Source of the DNA: an uncultured Akkermansia sp.
GTDB taxonomy: Bacteria > Verrucomicrobiota > Verrucomicrobiia > Verrucomicrobiales > Akkermansiaceae
Assembly: GCA_947585525.1 (NCBI GenBank)
Contig: CANPXA010000024.1
Span: 1-13,977, forward strand
Direction of reading: 5' to 3'
Length of the DNA stretch: 13,977 bases
The position numbers were made by a program, and so were the translations under genes. Under the pieces are notes generated by a model. That model was given only the letters and a program-made list of their open reading frames with translations. It did not search any database and was not told the origin of the DNA. The stretch's first letter is position 1, and each line of letters opens with the position of its first letter. Shown here one piece after another: positions 6,415 to 13,912 of this stretch.

Positions 6415-9400
6415 CACGAAGCGTCTTCCTCCAGTTTGGAATAGGCAAAAACCTCATCCGGATCATCACCGTGCAAAGGCTTCTCTACCTTGCTGCGGAA
6501 AAGTCGCATGATAAACACAAAGGAGCAAGGGATGAAGAAAACTCCCAGCCCCGTGGCAATCGTCATGCCGATCACGACCACAACGCCGATAGCATTGCGA
6601 GCCAAGGCCCCTGCCCCCTCGGCCACAAGAAGAGGCACGCAACCCAAAATGAATGCGAATGAGGTCATGAGGATCGGTCGGAGTCGCATACGAGCCGCCG
6701 TTACGGCAGCCTCCAACAAACCGAGTCCTCGCTCCATTTGCAGCACCGCGTACTCCACGATAAGGATCGCATTCTTGGCTGCCAGTCCGACCAGCATTAC
6801 CAAACCTATCTGTGCGTAGAGGTTGAGTTCAATGTTGTACATCCACAGACCCAGGAAGGCTCCCAACACCGCCACGGGAACCGACAAGAAGATAGCCAGT
6901 GGAAGAGTCCACTTCTCATACAGAGCAGCCATAATGAGAAAGGCAAACAGAGCCGACAGCGCAAAAATAGCTCCCAAACCGAGACCCTCCTGCACTTTCT
7001 TTTCCTGGAAACTCATGTCGATATAATCCATGGCGTACTTGGTGGTATCCATCGTCTCGTTGAAGCAACTCTCAACGGCTGCCATGGCTTGTGCCGTGGA
7101 ATATCCTTCGGCCGGAGTTACATTGATACACGCCGCGTTGTAATTATTCATGTGGAAGACGAATTCGGTATCGGCGATGTCCTTAATAGTGACGAGGGTG
7201 CTCAAGGGAACGGACTCTCCGGCACTGTTTCGAACGTAAAAATTGGCAATTTGATCCGTGTTGACTCGACTGGCTCCGGCTGCCTGAAGGTACACCTGCC
7301 ACTGTTGCCCGAACTTCGTAAAGTAGTTCACAAATTGAGAGCCGTTGAAACACTGCAGCAGCGCGTTGGCCGACGAGTAATCTACACCCTGCGCCAGACA
7401 CTTGTCCTTGTCAATAGCGATACTCTTTTGCGGCACCTGAGGAAGCATCATGTCCGTTGCAGCGGCGATGGCCGGGTGTTTGCGCAGAGCCTCCTCATAA
7501 CGTTGAGCCTGATCGTAGAGGGCGGCAACACCCTGTCCCTCCATATCCTCCAGCACCACAGAAACTCCGTTGCCCGTTCCTACACCGGGAATGGCCGGAG
7601 GACTCGTGACAAAGGTGACGCCATCAGCTCCGCTGAGGAGAAGAGCCATGGTGAGGCGTTTTTGCACATCGACGGCCGTCGGTCTTTTGCCGTTTTCCAT
7701 CGCGGGACGTTGCTCAAAATCCTTCAACATGACGAAATAGGTCATCGCGTTGGTCGTTTGCACGTCGATGATGATATTCATGCCGATGATGGAGATCACA
7801 TTTTCGGTGGCAGGATCCTGGGAAAGAGCTTTTTCGACGGCGACGGTCTGCTCGGTGAGTCGCTGCAGGGAAACCCCCGGCTTCATGATAACCCCGCAGA
7901 GCAAAAAGCCCTGATCTTCGTCCGGCAGGAACCCACCCGGCACTTGCTTGGAGACGGGCCAGATACAGACAGCGAGCGCTGCCAAAAGAGGAATGGAAAT
8001 CACGAGATGGCGGCACATCCACCCGCACACTCGGGAGAATCCGGCCGCCAGTTTCTCATATCCCCTGTTGAAGAGGTTGTAGAGGGGAGTGAGCAGAGAA
8101 TGTCCCTCCGATTTTGGCTTAAGGAGGAGGGCCGAAAGAGCCGGCGAGAGTGTCAGCGCATTGAAGGCGGAAATCAACATCGATACCGCTATCGTCACGG
8201 CAAACTGCTGGAACAAGGTTCCCGTGATGCCCGGCAACAAGACCGAAGGCAAGAACACGGCCGCCAGCACGAGAGCTATAGCCACGACCGGTCCACTCAC
8301 CTCCCTCATCGCGGCAAATGTCGCCTGCCTAGCCGTCATGCCGCGCTCCATGTGAGACTCTACCGCTTCCACCACTACGATAGCATCGTCCACAACGAGC
8401 CCTATGGCGAGCACCATGCCGAGCAAGCAGATCGTGTTGAGCGAAAATCCAAGGATCGGGAAGAAACAGAACGTAGTGACCAGTGAGACAGGCACGGCTA
8501 TCAGCGGTATGAGAGTGGCTCGCCAGCCTTGCAGGAATATAAATACCACGATAGCTACCAGCACCAGAGCCTCAAACAGAGTCTGAATGATCCCATTGAT
8601 CGAATCCACCACGGGTGTCGTCGTATCCAACGCGACAAAGCCACGCATCCCTTCCGGCATCACCTTTTCTTTCTCCGCAAACAACTTGCGCAGACTCTCC
8701 GCCGTCTCCAGAGCATTGGCATCAGCCGACTGATAGATGGCGATTGCAGTGGCGGGCTGGCTGTTGACTCTACCTGCCAACGAGTAGCTTTGGGAACCGA
8801 GTTCGATACGGGCAATGTCGCGCAAGTGGACGGCTTGTGTGCCATCCTGATGCACAATGATGCTCTCAAATTCCTCCACACTTTCCATACGTCCCCGATT
8901 GCGAATCGTGTACGTGAACTCCTGACCATCGGGCATAGGTTCTGCTCCTACCGCGCCTCCGGGGTTGATCGTGTTCTGCGAATTGACGGCGTTGTAAACC
9001 TCCTGCACCGATATTCCTTTCTGAGCCATTTTTTCACTGTCCAGCCAGATGCGCACCGCATAGCGTCCGCCGAACACCATGACATCGCCCACCCCGTTCA
9101 CGCGCTTGATGGGGTCCACCAAGTTGATGTAGGCATAGCCCGTAAGATCGATGGGATTGAAGAAGCCCTGGGGGGAATCGATGGCGTACATGATGAGCGG
9201 CAAACCGGAGAACTGCTCGATCGTGACGCCCATCTGCGCAACGGTCGTAGGCAATTGGGAAGTAGCCTGACTGTAACGCATATAAGTGAGCTGTTGGTCG
9301 GTATTGGCATCGGTACCCGGTTCAAAAACCACGTTGATGCTGCAGGTGCCGTTATTCGAGGAGGTCGAATTCATGTAATCCATCCTCTCAATTCCGGAGA

Positions 9401-9605
9401 GTTGGAGTTCGATTGGGGTCGCCACCGAATCCGCCACTTCCTGGGCATTGGCTCCGGGGTATGTAGCGCTCAGGTTGATCGTCACGGGTGAGATATCTGG
9501 GTACTGCGAGATGGGCAGACCGGACATGCTGATGATGCCGAGCAGAGTCGTAACGATGGCGATGACTGCCGCGATGATGGGGTGTTTGATAAAGAATGGA
9601 GACAT
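6414..9605 (-). CDS. AcrB-like RND multidrug efflux permease (HAE1 family)
   Basis: The 1063-aa protein matches the inner-membrane proton/drug antiporter of tripartite efflux pumps in length and layout. It has an N-terminal helix (FFIKHPIIAAVIAIVTTLLG), the periplasmic porter start (GLPISQYPDISPVTINLSATYPGA), TM2-TM6 around residues 340-495, a second TM1-like helix near 532-550, a second porter half, and TM8-TM12 from about 873 to 1035. The proton-relay residues are present: Asp406/Asp407 in GLVVDDAIVVVEAVE and Lys944 in GLAAKNAILIVEYA, plus the Arg-rich RMRLRPILMTS (972-982). AcrB has Asn where EAVE carries Ala. Gene order (adaptor, 15 bp, pump) fits a pump operon. No outer-membrane factor follows. 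Substrates cannot be predicted. The leader has no Shine-Dalgarno. Confidence 0.96.
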   Translation of the reverse strand: MSPFFIKHPIIAAVIAIVTTLLGIISMSGLPISQYPDISPVTINLSATYPGANAQEVADSVATPIELQLSGIERMDYMNSTSSNNGTCSINVVFEPGTDANTDQQLTYMRYSQATSQLPTTVAQMGVTIEQFSGLPLIMYAIDSPQGFFNPIDLTGYAYINLVDPIKRVNGVGDVMVFGGRYAVRIWLDSEKMAQKGISVQEVYNAVNSQNTINPGGAVGAEPMPDGQEFTYTIRNRGRMESVEEFESIIVHQDGTQAVHLRDIARIELGSQSYSLAGRVNSQPATAIAIYQSADANALETAESLRKLFAEKEKVMPEGMRGFVALDTTTPVVDSINGIIQTLFEALVLVAIVVFIFLQGWRATLIPLIAVPVSLVTTFCFFPILGFSLNTICLLGMVLAIGLVVDDAIVVVEAVESHMERGMTARQATFAAMREVSGPVVAIALVLAAVFLPSVLLPGITGTLFQQFAVTIAVSMLISAFNALTLSPALSALLLKPKSEGHSLLTPLYNLFNRGYEKLAAGFSRVCGWMCRHLVISIPLLAALAVCIWPVSKQVPGGFLPDEDQGFLLCGVIMKPGVSLQRLTEQTVAVEKALSQDPATENVISIIGMNIIIDVQTTNAMTYFVMLKDFEQRPAMENGKRPTAVDVQKRLTMALLLSGADGVTFVTSPPAIPGVGTGNGVSVVLEDMEGQGVAALYDQAQRYEEALRKHPAIAAATDMMLPQVPQKSIAIDKDKCLAQGVDYSSANALLQCFNGSQFVNYFTKFGQQWQVYLQAAGASRVNTDQIANFYVRNSAGESVPLSTLVTIKDIADTEFVFHMNNYNAACINVTPAEGYSTAQAMAAVESCFNETMDTTKYAMDYIDMSFQEKKVQEGLGLGAIFALSALFAFLIMAALYEKWTLPLAIFLSVPVAVLGAFLGLWMYNIELNLYAQIGLVMLVGLAAKNAILIVEYAVLQMERGLGLLEAAVTAARMRLRPILMTSFAFILGCVPLLVAEGAGALARNAIGVVVVIGMTIATGLGVFFIPCSFVFIMRLFRSKVEKPLHGDDPDEVFAYSKLEEDAS

Positions 9606-9620
9606 AGCTTGAAGTGGTAA

Positions 9621-12600
9621 TTAGTCCTTCGTGGAGGGTTGAGTTGAGGCGCCGTGTTGGTCCACCGGCAAATTGGCGGAGGAACTTCCGCCGTTGCCGT
9701 CGGCCGTCACGGATTCCACCACGGTGCGAGTGGGTTCATAGTGATAGGGGGTCGGATTGAGTTTATTGACGTGGGCTCCCGCCTTTTCGTTGGCTGCATA
9801 CACCTGCGCGGCCATCAACGAACCTTCCACGACCACGGGAACGTTCGACATATCCTCAAAGCCCAGTTGCCGGAGCACCATCTCCATCACCGAGGCGTAT
9901 CCCTGACCGGTTGCGATGAGGTCCAGTTCATCCTTGGCATCGGCCTGTTTGAGAACGAATCCACGAAAATCTTCAACGCCTCCTTTTTTCAGAAGCAGGG
10001 CATCCCAATCCGCTAACCCGGCTGCCTGCGGCGCATCATCTGCCGGAGCTTTACCCCCGTTCATCTTGGTCAGAAATTCTCGAGCATTTGATACTTCCGC
10101 TTTTTTGAAGAGCAGCTCTTTCCAGTCCTTCACCCCTGCTCCGCTCAACACGATGTTCTCCAAACTCGGCGCCTTGCTCTTCGCCAATATCATGGCCGTG
10201 ACAAGACTACGGTCGGCATCCACAACCTGCATGGGCTGAAGTTGACCCGGTTTCCCTTCCTCCTCCGCCACAGTTACGTTAACGATCGAGCCTCGCTCAA
10301 TGGGCAACATCTGCGGAGCCCCGTCCGGACGCACCAGCACAAGGATGTCCCGCCCTTTCGCATTCATGGGGGCACGTGCGGGTACGAGGTAAGCTCCCTT
10401 CTGCGAGTTCAAGCCGGCGCGCACGCGCACAGGCATCCCGCTGCGCAAGCCCCCATCGGCATTCTCGATATGACCGACAACCTTCAAGGTCCCCGTGGTA
10501 CGGTTCAGCGAATTGTCAGCTGAGACGACATGTCCCTTCGCGGGGTACAAACTATCATCCTCCAGGATGACGTCAAATCCGGGCTTGGAGTCACCTCCCT
10601 GTCGATCTCCTTTTGACTCATATGCCGTGATTCCTTGCAGAGCTCCTTTCCCGCTCACTTGAAAATCCACTCGCATAGGGTTCACCGAGGAGAGGGTAAC
10701 GAGAGGTTCAGGGTCGGACGGAGAGACGAGCGTCCCGACGGATGGTTTGTGGATACCGATGCGACCGTCGAAGGGTGCACGGATAACGGTATAATCCAAG
10801 TTGATTTTAGCGAGACGCAAAGCCGCTTCCATCTGGGCTACACTGGCTTCTGCTTTCAGTACGGCGGCCTCCTGACTCTTGATGGCGCTGGCTGCATCCG
10901 TGAGTGTTTTGTCCGAGATCGCCCCGGGGGTTCCGGCGTTGAGTTTGGCATATCGGTCGTAATCTTGGCGTGCACGGTCCAACTGAGCCTGAGCCTGCTC
11001 TGCCGTGGCCTGAGCCATGAGCAAGTTAGCCTGAGCCTCATCAACAGCGGCGCGGAAAAGCGCGGGATCGATGGTAAAGAGAACGTCTCCTTTCTTCACG
11101 AGAGCCCCGTCTTTGAAATGTTGTCTGAGCAGAAAGCCGCTCACTTGGGGACGTATATCCGTTTCTTCCACACCACGCAAGGAACCGAACCATTCATCCG
11201 GCACGCTGACGTCCTGCCGCAGGAGGTGACTCGTCTTCACCGGAATGGGGGGCATCGTAGCCTTGGCATTCGGATTTTCAGCAGGTCTCTCCTTGCCGGC
11301 CGCGGCTGCAGCCACAGCGGGGAGCATCTGTGGTTTGTAGGAGAATGGGAGTTGTTCAATCGTTCCGCGAGGGGTGGAGTCTCCTTCCGGGATGCGACTG
11401 TTGGCAGAGGAAATGTTAGCGGCGAAGACAGAATTCTGTTCATCCGAAACAACAGGAGCGTCCGTCGGTTTGTCGTAGCCCAGTTTTCTGAGAGTGTCGG
11501 TCAGATCTTCGCGAAGACCTGTCACTGCTACCATCTCCTGTACAGAGCTGTAACCGTCCGGTTCCCGCACGTTCACGCTGTAGGTGCCACCATTCACCAC
11601 CGGTACCATGTGCGGTTCATTTTTCGGATCCACGATAATAATGAAGTCGTTCCGGAGAACACTGCGGATAGCCTGCTTGGGCACGAGCAGGGCGTCTTTC
11701 TGTGAGAGAGGTATGCGCAAGCGCACCGGCATACCTCCGCGCAAGACGTGTTCAGGATTCATCACCTCGCCCGTGACATTGATCAGCCCTGCTTCACTCA
11801 CTTTGCTTTCCATCGCTGTCAATTTCCCCTTCTCCGAGAACGTACTCCCATCCTCCAGCACAATATCGACCGGAGGAGGTGGTGGCAATTTCACTCTGTC
11901 TCGTGAGGAGAAGTCCCCATACTTGCGAAAAGCGTCAATCATATTGTCGCTGTTGATGGAGAAGTCCAGACGGATGGGATCAACCGAGGCAATGTTGGCA
12001 AGCTTCGTTGAGGGGCTGACGAGGTCGCCCTGAGAGACTTCCGCGGTACTCATGATGCCATCGTAGGGGGCGCGGATGACGGTGTAGTCCAAATTGATCT
12101 GCGCCTTCTGCACGGCGGCCTTGCTTTGTTCTTCTGCCGCCTGCGAAGCGTCCACCGCAGCCTTGGCTGCGCGCAGTCGTTGCTGGGCATCTGTGAGTTC
12201 CTTCTCAGAGACAGCTCCGTTGTCCACCAACTGGGTGTAGCGGTCGACGTCCATCTGGGCCTGCTCGCAAGCAGCCTTGGCGGAGGTTACATTCGCCTCG
12301 GCAGCCTGGAGGTTTGCCTGAGCCACGGCAAGTTCTGCTTCAAAAACAGCCGGATCGATGCGAAAGAGCACATCTCCTTCCTTCACGACACTGCCGTTCT
12401 TGTATTCCTGAGAGAGGAGGAAACCTGTGACGTGAGGGTGGATATCGGTGTCTTTCAAACCACGCAAGTAGCCGAACCACTCTCCTTTATCGGTTACCTT
12501 TTGCTGGATGATGGGGAAAGTGCGCACTTGCGGAGGAACTGATTTTTCTCCGTTCTCAGCTTTTTCGCCACAGCCCGAAGCTGCGAGAACCAGTGCAGAT

Positions 12601-12659
12601 ACGAGAAGGGTCGCCACCTGCATCCTGTTGATTTTACTTTGGTGAGTTGTTTCTTTCAT
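9621..12659 (-). CDS. Tandem-duplicated (double) RND periplasmic adaptor lipoprotein
   Basis: At 1012 aa this is more than twice the usual length of an AcrA/MexA membrane fusion protein, and it contains two full copies. The signal MQVATLLVSALVLAASGC with lipobox LAASGC puts the acylated Cys at residue 30. Module 1 (about 45-365) and module 2 (about 473-805) each have the lipoyl half-motif (GEWFGYLRGLKDTDIHPHVT versus DEWFGSLRGVEETDIRPQVS), an Ala/Gln-rich coiled-coil hairpin (108-188, 538-618), the second lipoyl half (INLDYTVIRAP, 188-198 and 619-629), a beta-barrel and a membrane-proximal domain (RGGMPVRLRI, RSGMPVRVRA). The first 57 residues of each module are about 63% identical by eye. 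Each ends in a related extra tail (365-441, 917-976), and module 2 also has two short repeats (about 842-906). A single ORF spans both, with no stop or frameshift. It should bridge the AcrB-like pump downstream to an outer-membrane channel encoded elsewhere. Confidence 0.94.
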   Translation of the reverse strand: MKETTHQSKINRMQVATLLVSALVLAASGCGEKAENGEKSVPPQVRTFPIIQQKVTDKGEWFGYLRGLKDTDIHPHVTGFLLSQEYKNGSVVKEGDVLFRIDPAVFEAELAVAQANLQAAEANVTSAKAACEQAQMDVDRYTQLVDNGAVSEKELTDAQQRLRAAKAAVDASQAAEEQSKAAVQKAQINLDYTVIRAPYDGIMSTAEVSQGDLVSPSTKLANIASVDPIRLDFSINSDNMIDAFRKYGDFSSRDRVKLPPPPPVDIVLEDGSTFSEKGKLTAMESKVSEAGLINVTGEVMNPEHVLRGGMPVRLRIPLSQKDALLVPKQAIRSVLRNDFIIIVDPKNEPHMVPVVNGGTYSVNVREPDGYSSVQEMVAVTGLREDLTDTLRKLGYDKPTDAPVVSDEQNSVFAANISSANSRIPEGDSTPRGTIEQLPFSYKPQMLPAVAAAAAGKERPAENPNAKATMPPIPVKTSHLLRQDVSVPDEWFGSLRGVEETDIRPQVSGFLLRQHFKDGALVKKGDVLFTIDPALFRAAVDEAQANLLMAQATAEQAQAQLDRARQDYDRYAKLNAGTPGAISDKTLTDAASAIKSQEAAVLKAEASVAQMEAALRLAKINLDYTVIRAPFDGRIGIHKPSVGTLVSPSDPEPLVTLSSVNPMRVDFQVSGKGALQGITAYESKGDRQGGDSKPGFDVILEDDSLYPAKGHVVSADNSLNRTTGTLKVVGHIENADGGLRSGMPVRVRAGLNSQKGAYLVPARAPMNAKGRDILVLVRPDGAPQMLPIERGSIVNVTVAEEEGKPGQLQPMQVVDADRSLVTAMILAKSKAPSLENIVLSGAGVKDWKELLFKKAEVSNAREFLTKMNGGKAPADDAPQAAGLADWDALLLKKGGVEDFRGFVLKQADAKDELDLIATGQGYASVMEMVLRQLGFEDMSNVPVVVEGSLMAAQVYAANEKAGAHVNKLNPTPYHYEPTRTVVESVTADGNGGSSSANLPVDQHGASTQPSTKD

Positions 12660-12676
12660 AAATAAATCGGTGTCTG

Positions 12677-13180
12677 CTAGGAACAGGATCGAACGATGAT
12701 AAAGATAATAACGACAACGATGGTGACAGCTAAACCATCCGCTTTCTTCTTCACGTCCTTCTGCTCATCGACCTCATCTCGCGGTCCTCGGTTTTGCGGC
12801 ATGTACTGTTGATAGGTCGGACGCAGCTCCTGTCGCTTTCTAACCGGCTGAGGCGCTTCGATTCTTCCTGCCTCTCTTCCGGAATCAAGAACATCAAGAT
12901 TTTCTCCATTCGTTTCCCTCGGTGGAAGCGAGGATTTTATCTGCTCCGACAGCACACGAATCCCCTGCGGCAGCGATGAAAGGGAATGGGTTCGTTCGGC
13001 AAACTCCCGAACCCTTTCCTCCTGCTCCTTCACCATGGCGTGAAGTTTTTCCAGCAACGCCGCGGACATTTCCTCCAGAGCTTTTTTCTGAGCCTCCGTC
13101 TCACGAAACTCCGTTGCGCTTTGCACGCCAACTCCCGCGGATTCGTTTTCCTTCTCAGGACTGGTCATTTCATCGCTCAT
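12677..13180 (-). CDS. Unknown coiled-coil protein with C-terminal membrane tail (167 aa)
   Basis: The ATG at 13180 overlaps the stop of the preceding gene as ATGA, so translation is probably coupled. An upstream GTG-type extension to 13288 would lie inside the neighbour and was not used. The protein has no signal peptide. Residues about 24-65 are Glu/Lys/Ala-rich and helical, a likely coiled coil. Residues 85-148 are polar, charged and probably disordered. The last 19 residues (GLAVTIVVVIIFIIVRSCS) form one transmembrane helix with almost nothing after it, the layout of a tail-anchored protein. It was not recognised. It ends 17 bp before the adaptor gene, so it is probably made with the efflux pump. 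Confidence 0.72.
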   Translation of the reverse strand: MSDEMTSPEKENESAGVGVQSATEFRETEAQKKALEEMSAALLEKLHAMVKEQEERVREFAERTHSLSSLPQGIRVLSEQIKSSLPPRETNGENLDVLDSGREAGRIEAPQPVRKRQELRPTYQQYMPQNRGPRDEVDEQKDVKKKADGLAVTIVVVIIFIIVRSCS

Positions 13181-13749
13181 GCCTTCATCTCTTCGTTGAT
13201 TGTGAGGTCCCCTTTTGTCTGAGCCTCCTCCTTCATCATACGCAAAACATAGGAAATGACCTTCTGCCGGTCTCCATGAGCTGCCCACACAGCATACAGA
13301 AAATCAGCCGGGGCTATGTCTCCGTGCGTCCTCAAGAAGGCACGATCCTTTTCACAGTAGAACATAAGGTTGCGCGGCAGCGTACCATGTAATTTTGCTT
13401 CCGCCTTGCGGATGATTCGCGGCAGGTAGGCTATGTCCTGAAATTCGTCGCTTTCCCTGGGAATATCACTCTCTTTGAGTTGCACAGCCCCACCCATGAT
13501 GCCTCGTTGATTCGTCAAAAAAAACGCCCGCCTGGCTGCCGCTATCAGGAGAATGGACGATGGCGTCGGATCACCCAGCGTGGCGTAATCTGCGACATAG
13601 TCGTACATCTCCTGGGGCATATAACCCATACTCGCAAGAAAAGCCTGCTCCCCGGGCAGGAAAAACTGCTCGGCTCCCATCCGGCCTTGTTCGTGGAAAC
13701 GGTACACCGCCGCGGTGAACACCTGCATGAATCGATCGTTCCACTCCAT
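13177..13749 (-). CDS. DUF5069-like protein, first gene of the efflux block (190 aa)
   Basis: The second half carries a pattern that, from memory, resembles DUF5069: YLPRIIRKAEAKLHGTLP, then a D-R-A-F-L segment (KDRAFLRTHGDI), then an APADFLYAVW helix and a final GDRQKVISYVLRMM. The first half (MEWNDRFMQVFTAAVYRFHE onward) is unrecognised and largely helical. No signal peptide or membrane helix is seen, so it is probably cytosolic. No biochemical function can be assigned. The ATG at 13749 was chosen because TATAAT lies 6 nt before it. The alternative GTG at 13776 would place the -10 inside the gene. It overlaps the next gene by 4 bp and heads the six-gene unit. Confidence 0.72.
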   Translation of the reverse strand: MEWNDRFMQVFTAAVYRFHEQGRMGAEQFFLPGEQAFLASMGYMPQEMYDYVADYATLGDPTPSSILLIAAARRAFFLTNQRGIMGGAVQLKESDIPRESDEFQDIAYLPRIIRKAEAKLHGTLPRNLMFYCEKDRAFLRTHGDIAPADFLYAVWAAHGDRQKVISYVLRMMKEEAQTKGDLTINEEMKA

Positions 13750-13755
13750 GCTTCC

Positions 13756-13784
13756 ATTATAGTCTCCGGTTCTCACCCTTGCAA
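13756..13784 (-). promoter_or_regulatory. Promoter of the efflux block, positioned for a leaderless mRNA
   Basis: On the minus strand TTGCAA (13784-13779, 4 of 6) is followed after exactly 17 bp by a perfect TATAAT (13761-13756). Only 6 nt separate the -10 from the ATG at 13749, so the usual transcription start falls on or next to the A of the start codon. Confidence 0.6.
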
Positions 13785-13838
13785 GTAAAAAGAGCCTGCA
13801 ACGGCTTTCCTGTGGATCGCAAAATTAAATGCAACAGG

Positions 13839-13866
13839 TTCTTGGCACAAAAAAGGGTGCCAAGAA
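13839..13866. repeat. Inverted repeat with 10-bp arms upstream of the gene at 13913
   Basis: TTCTTGGCAC (13839-13848) and GTGCCAAGAA (13857-13866) are perfect reverse complements separated by AAAAAAGG. No T-tract follows on the plus strand. The right arm overlaps a weak promoter reading, GTGCCA (13857-13862), 17 bp, TAGAGT (13880-13885), so an operator is possible. An RNA hairpin or the end of a mobile element are alternatives. Confidence 0.5.
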
Positions 13867-13912
13867 GTTCAAAGTATGCTAGAGTAATTTCAACCAAAAC
13901 AACCCAGACACT

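Noticed and set aside
6738..9491. Two long plus-strand frames (582 and 320 codons) opposite the RND pump gene
   Set aside because: Both mirror the pump codons, have no recognisable domains, and are rich in His/Arg/Gly as expected for antisense shadows.
10635..11705. 356-codon plus-strand frame opposite the adaptor gene
   Set aside because: Antisense shadow of the double adaptor with no motifs or start signals.
13181..13288. Upstream extension of the coiled-coil protein gene to 203 aa
   Set aside because: The extension lies wholly inside the preceding gene and has no domain support, while the ATG at 13180 gives a standard ATGA overlap.
13842..13860. Sigma54-type promoter (TGGCAC ... TGC)
   Set aside because: The spacing between the GG and GC elements is not the required one, and the match is explained by the inverted repeat.
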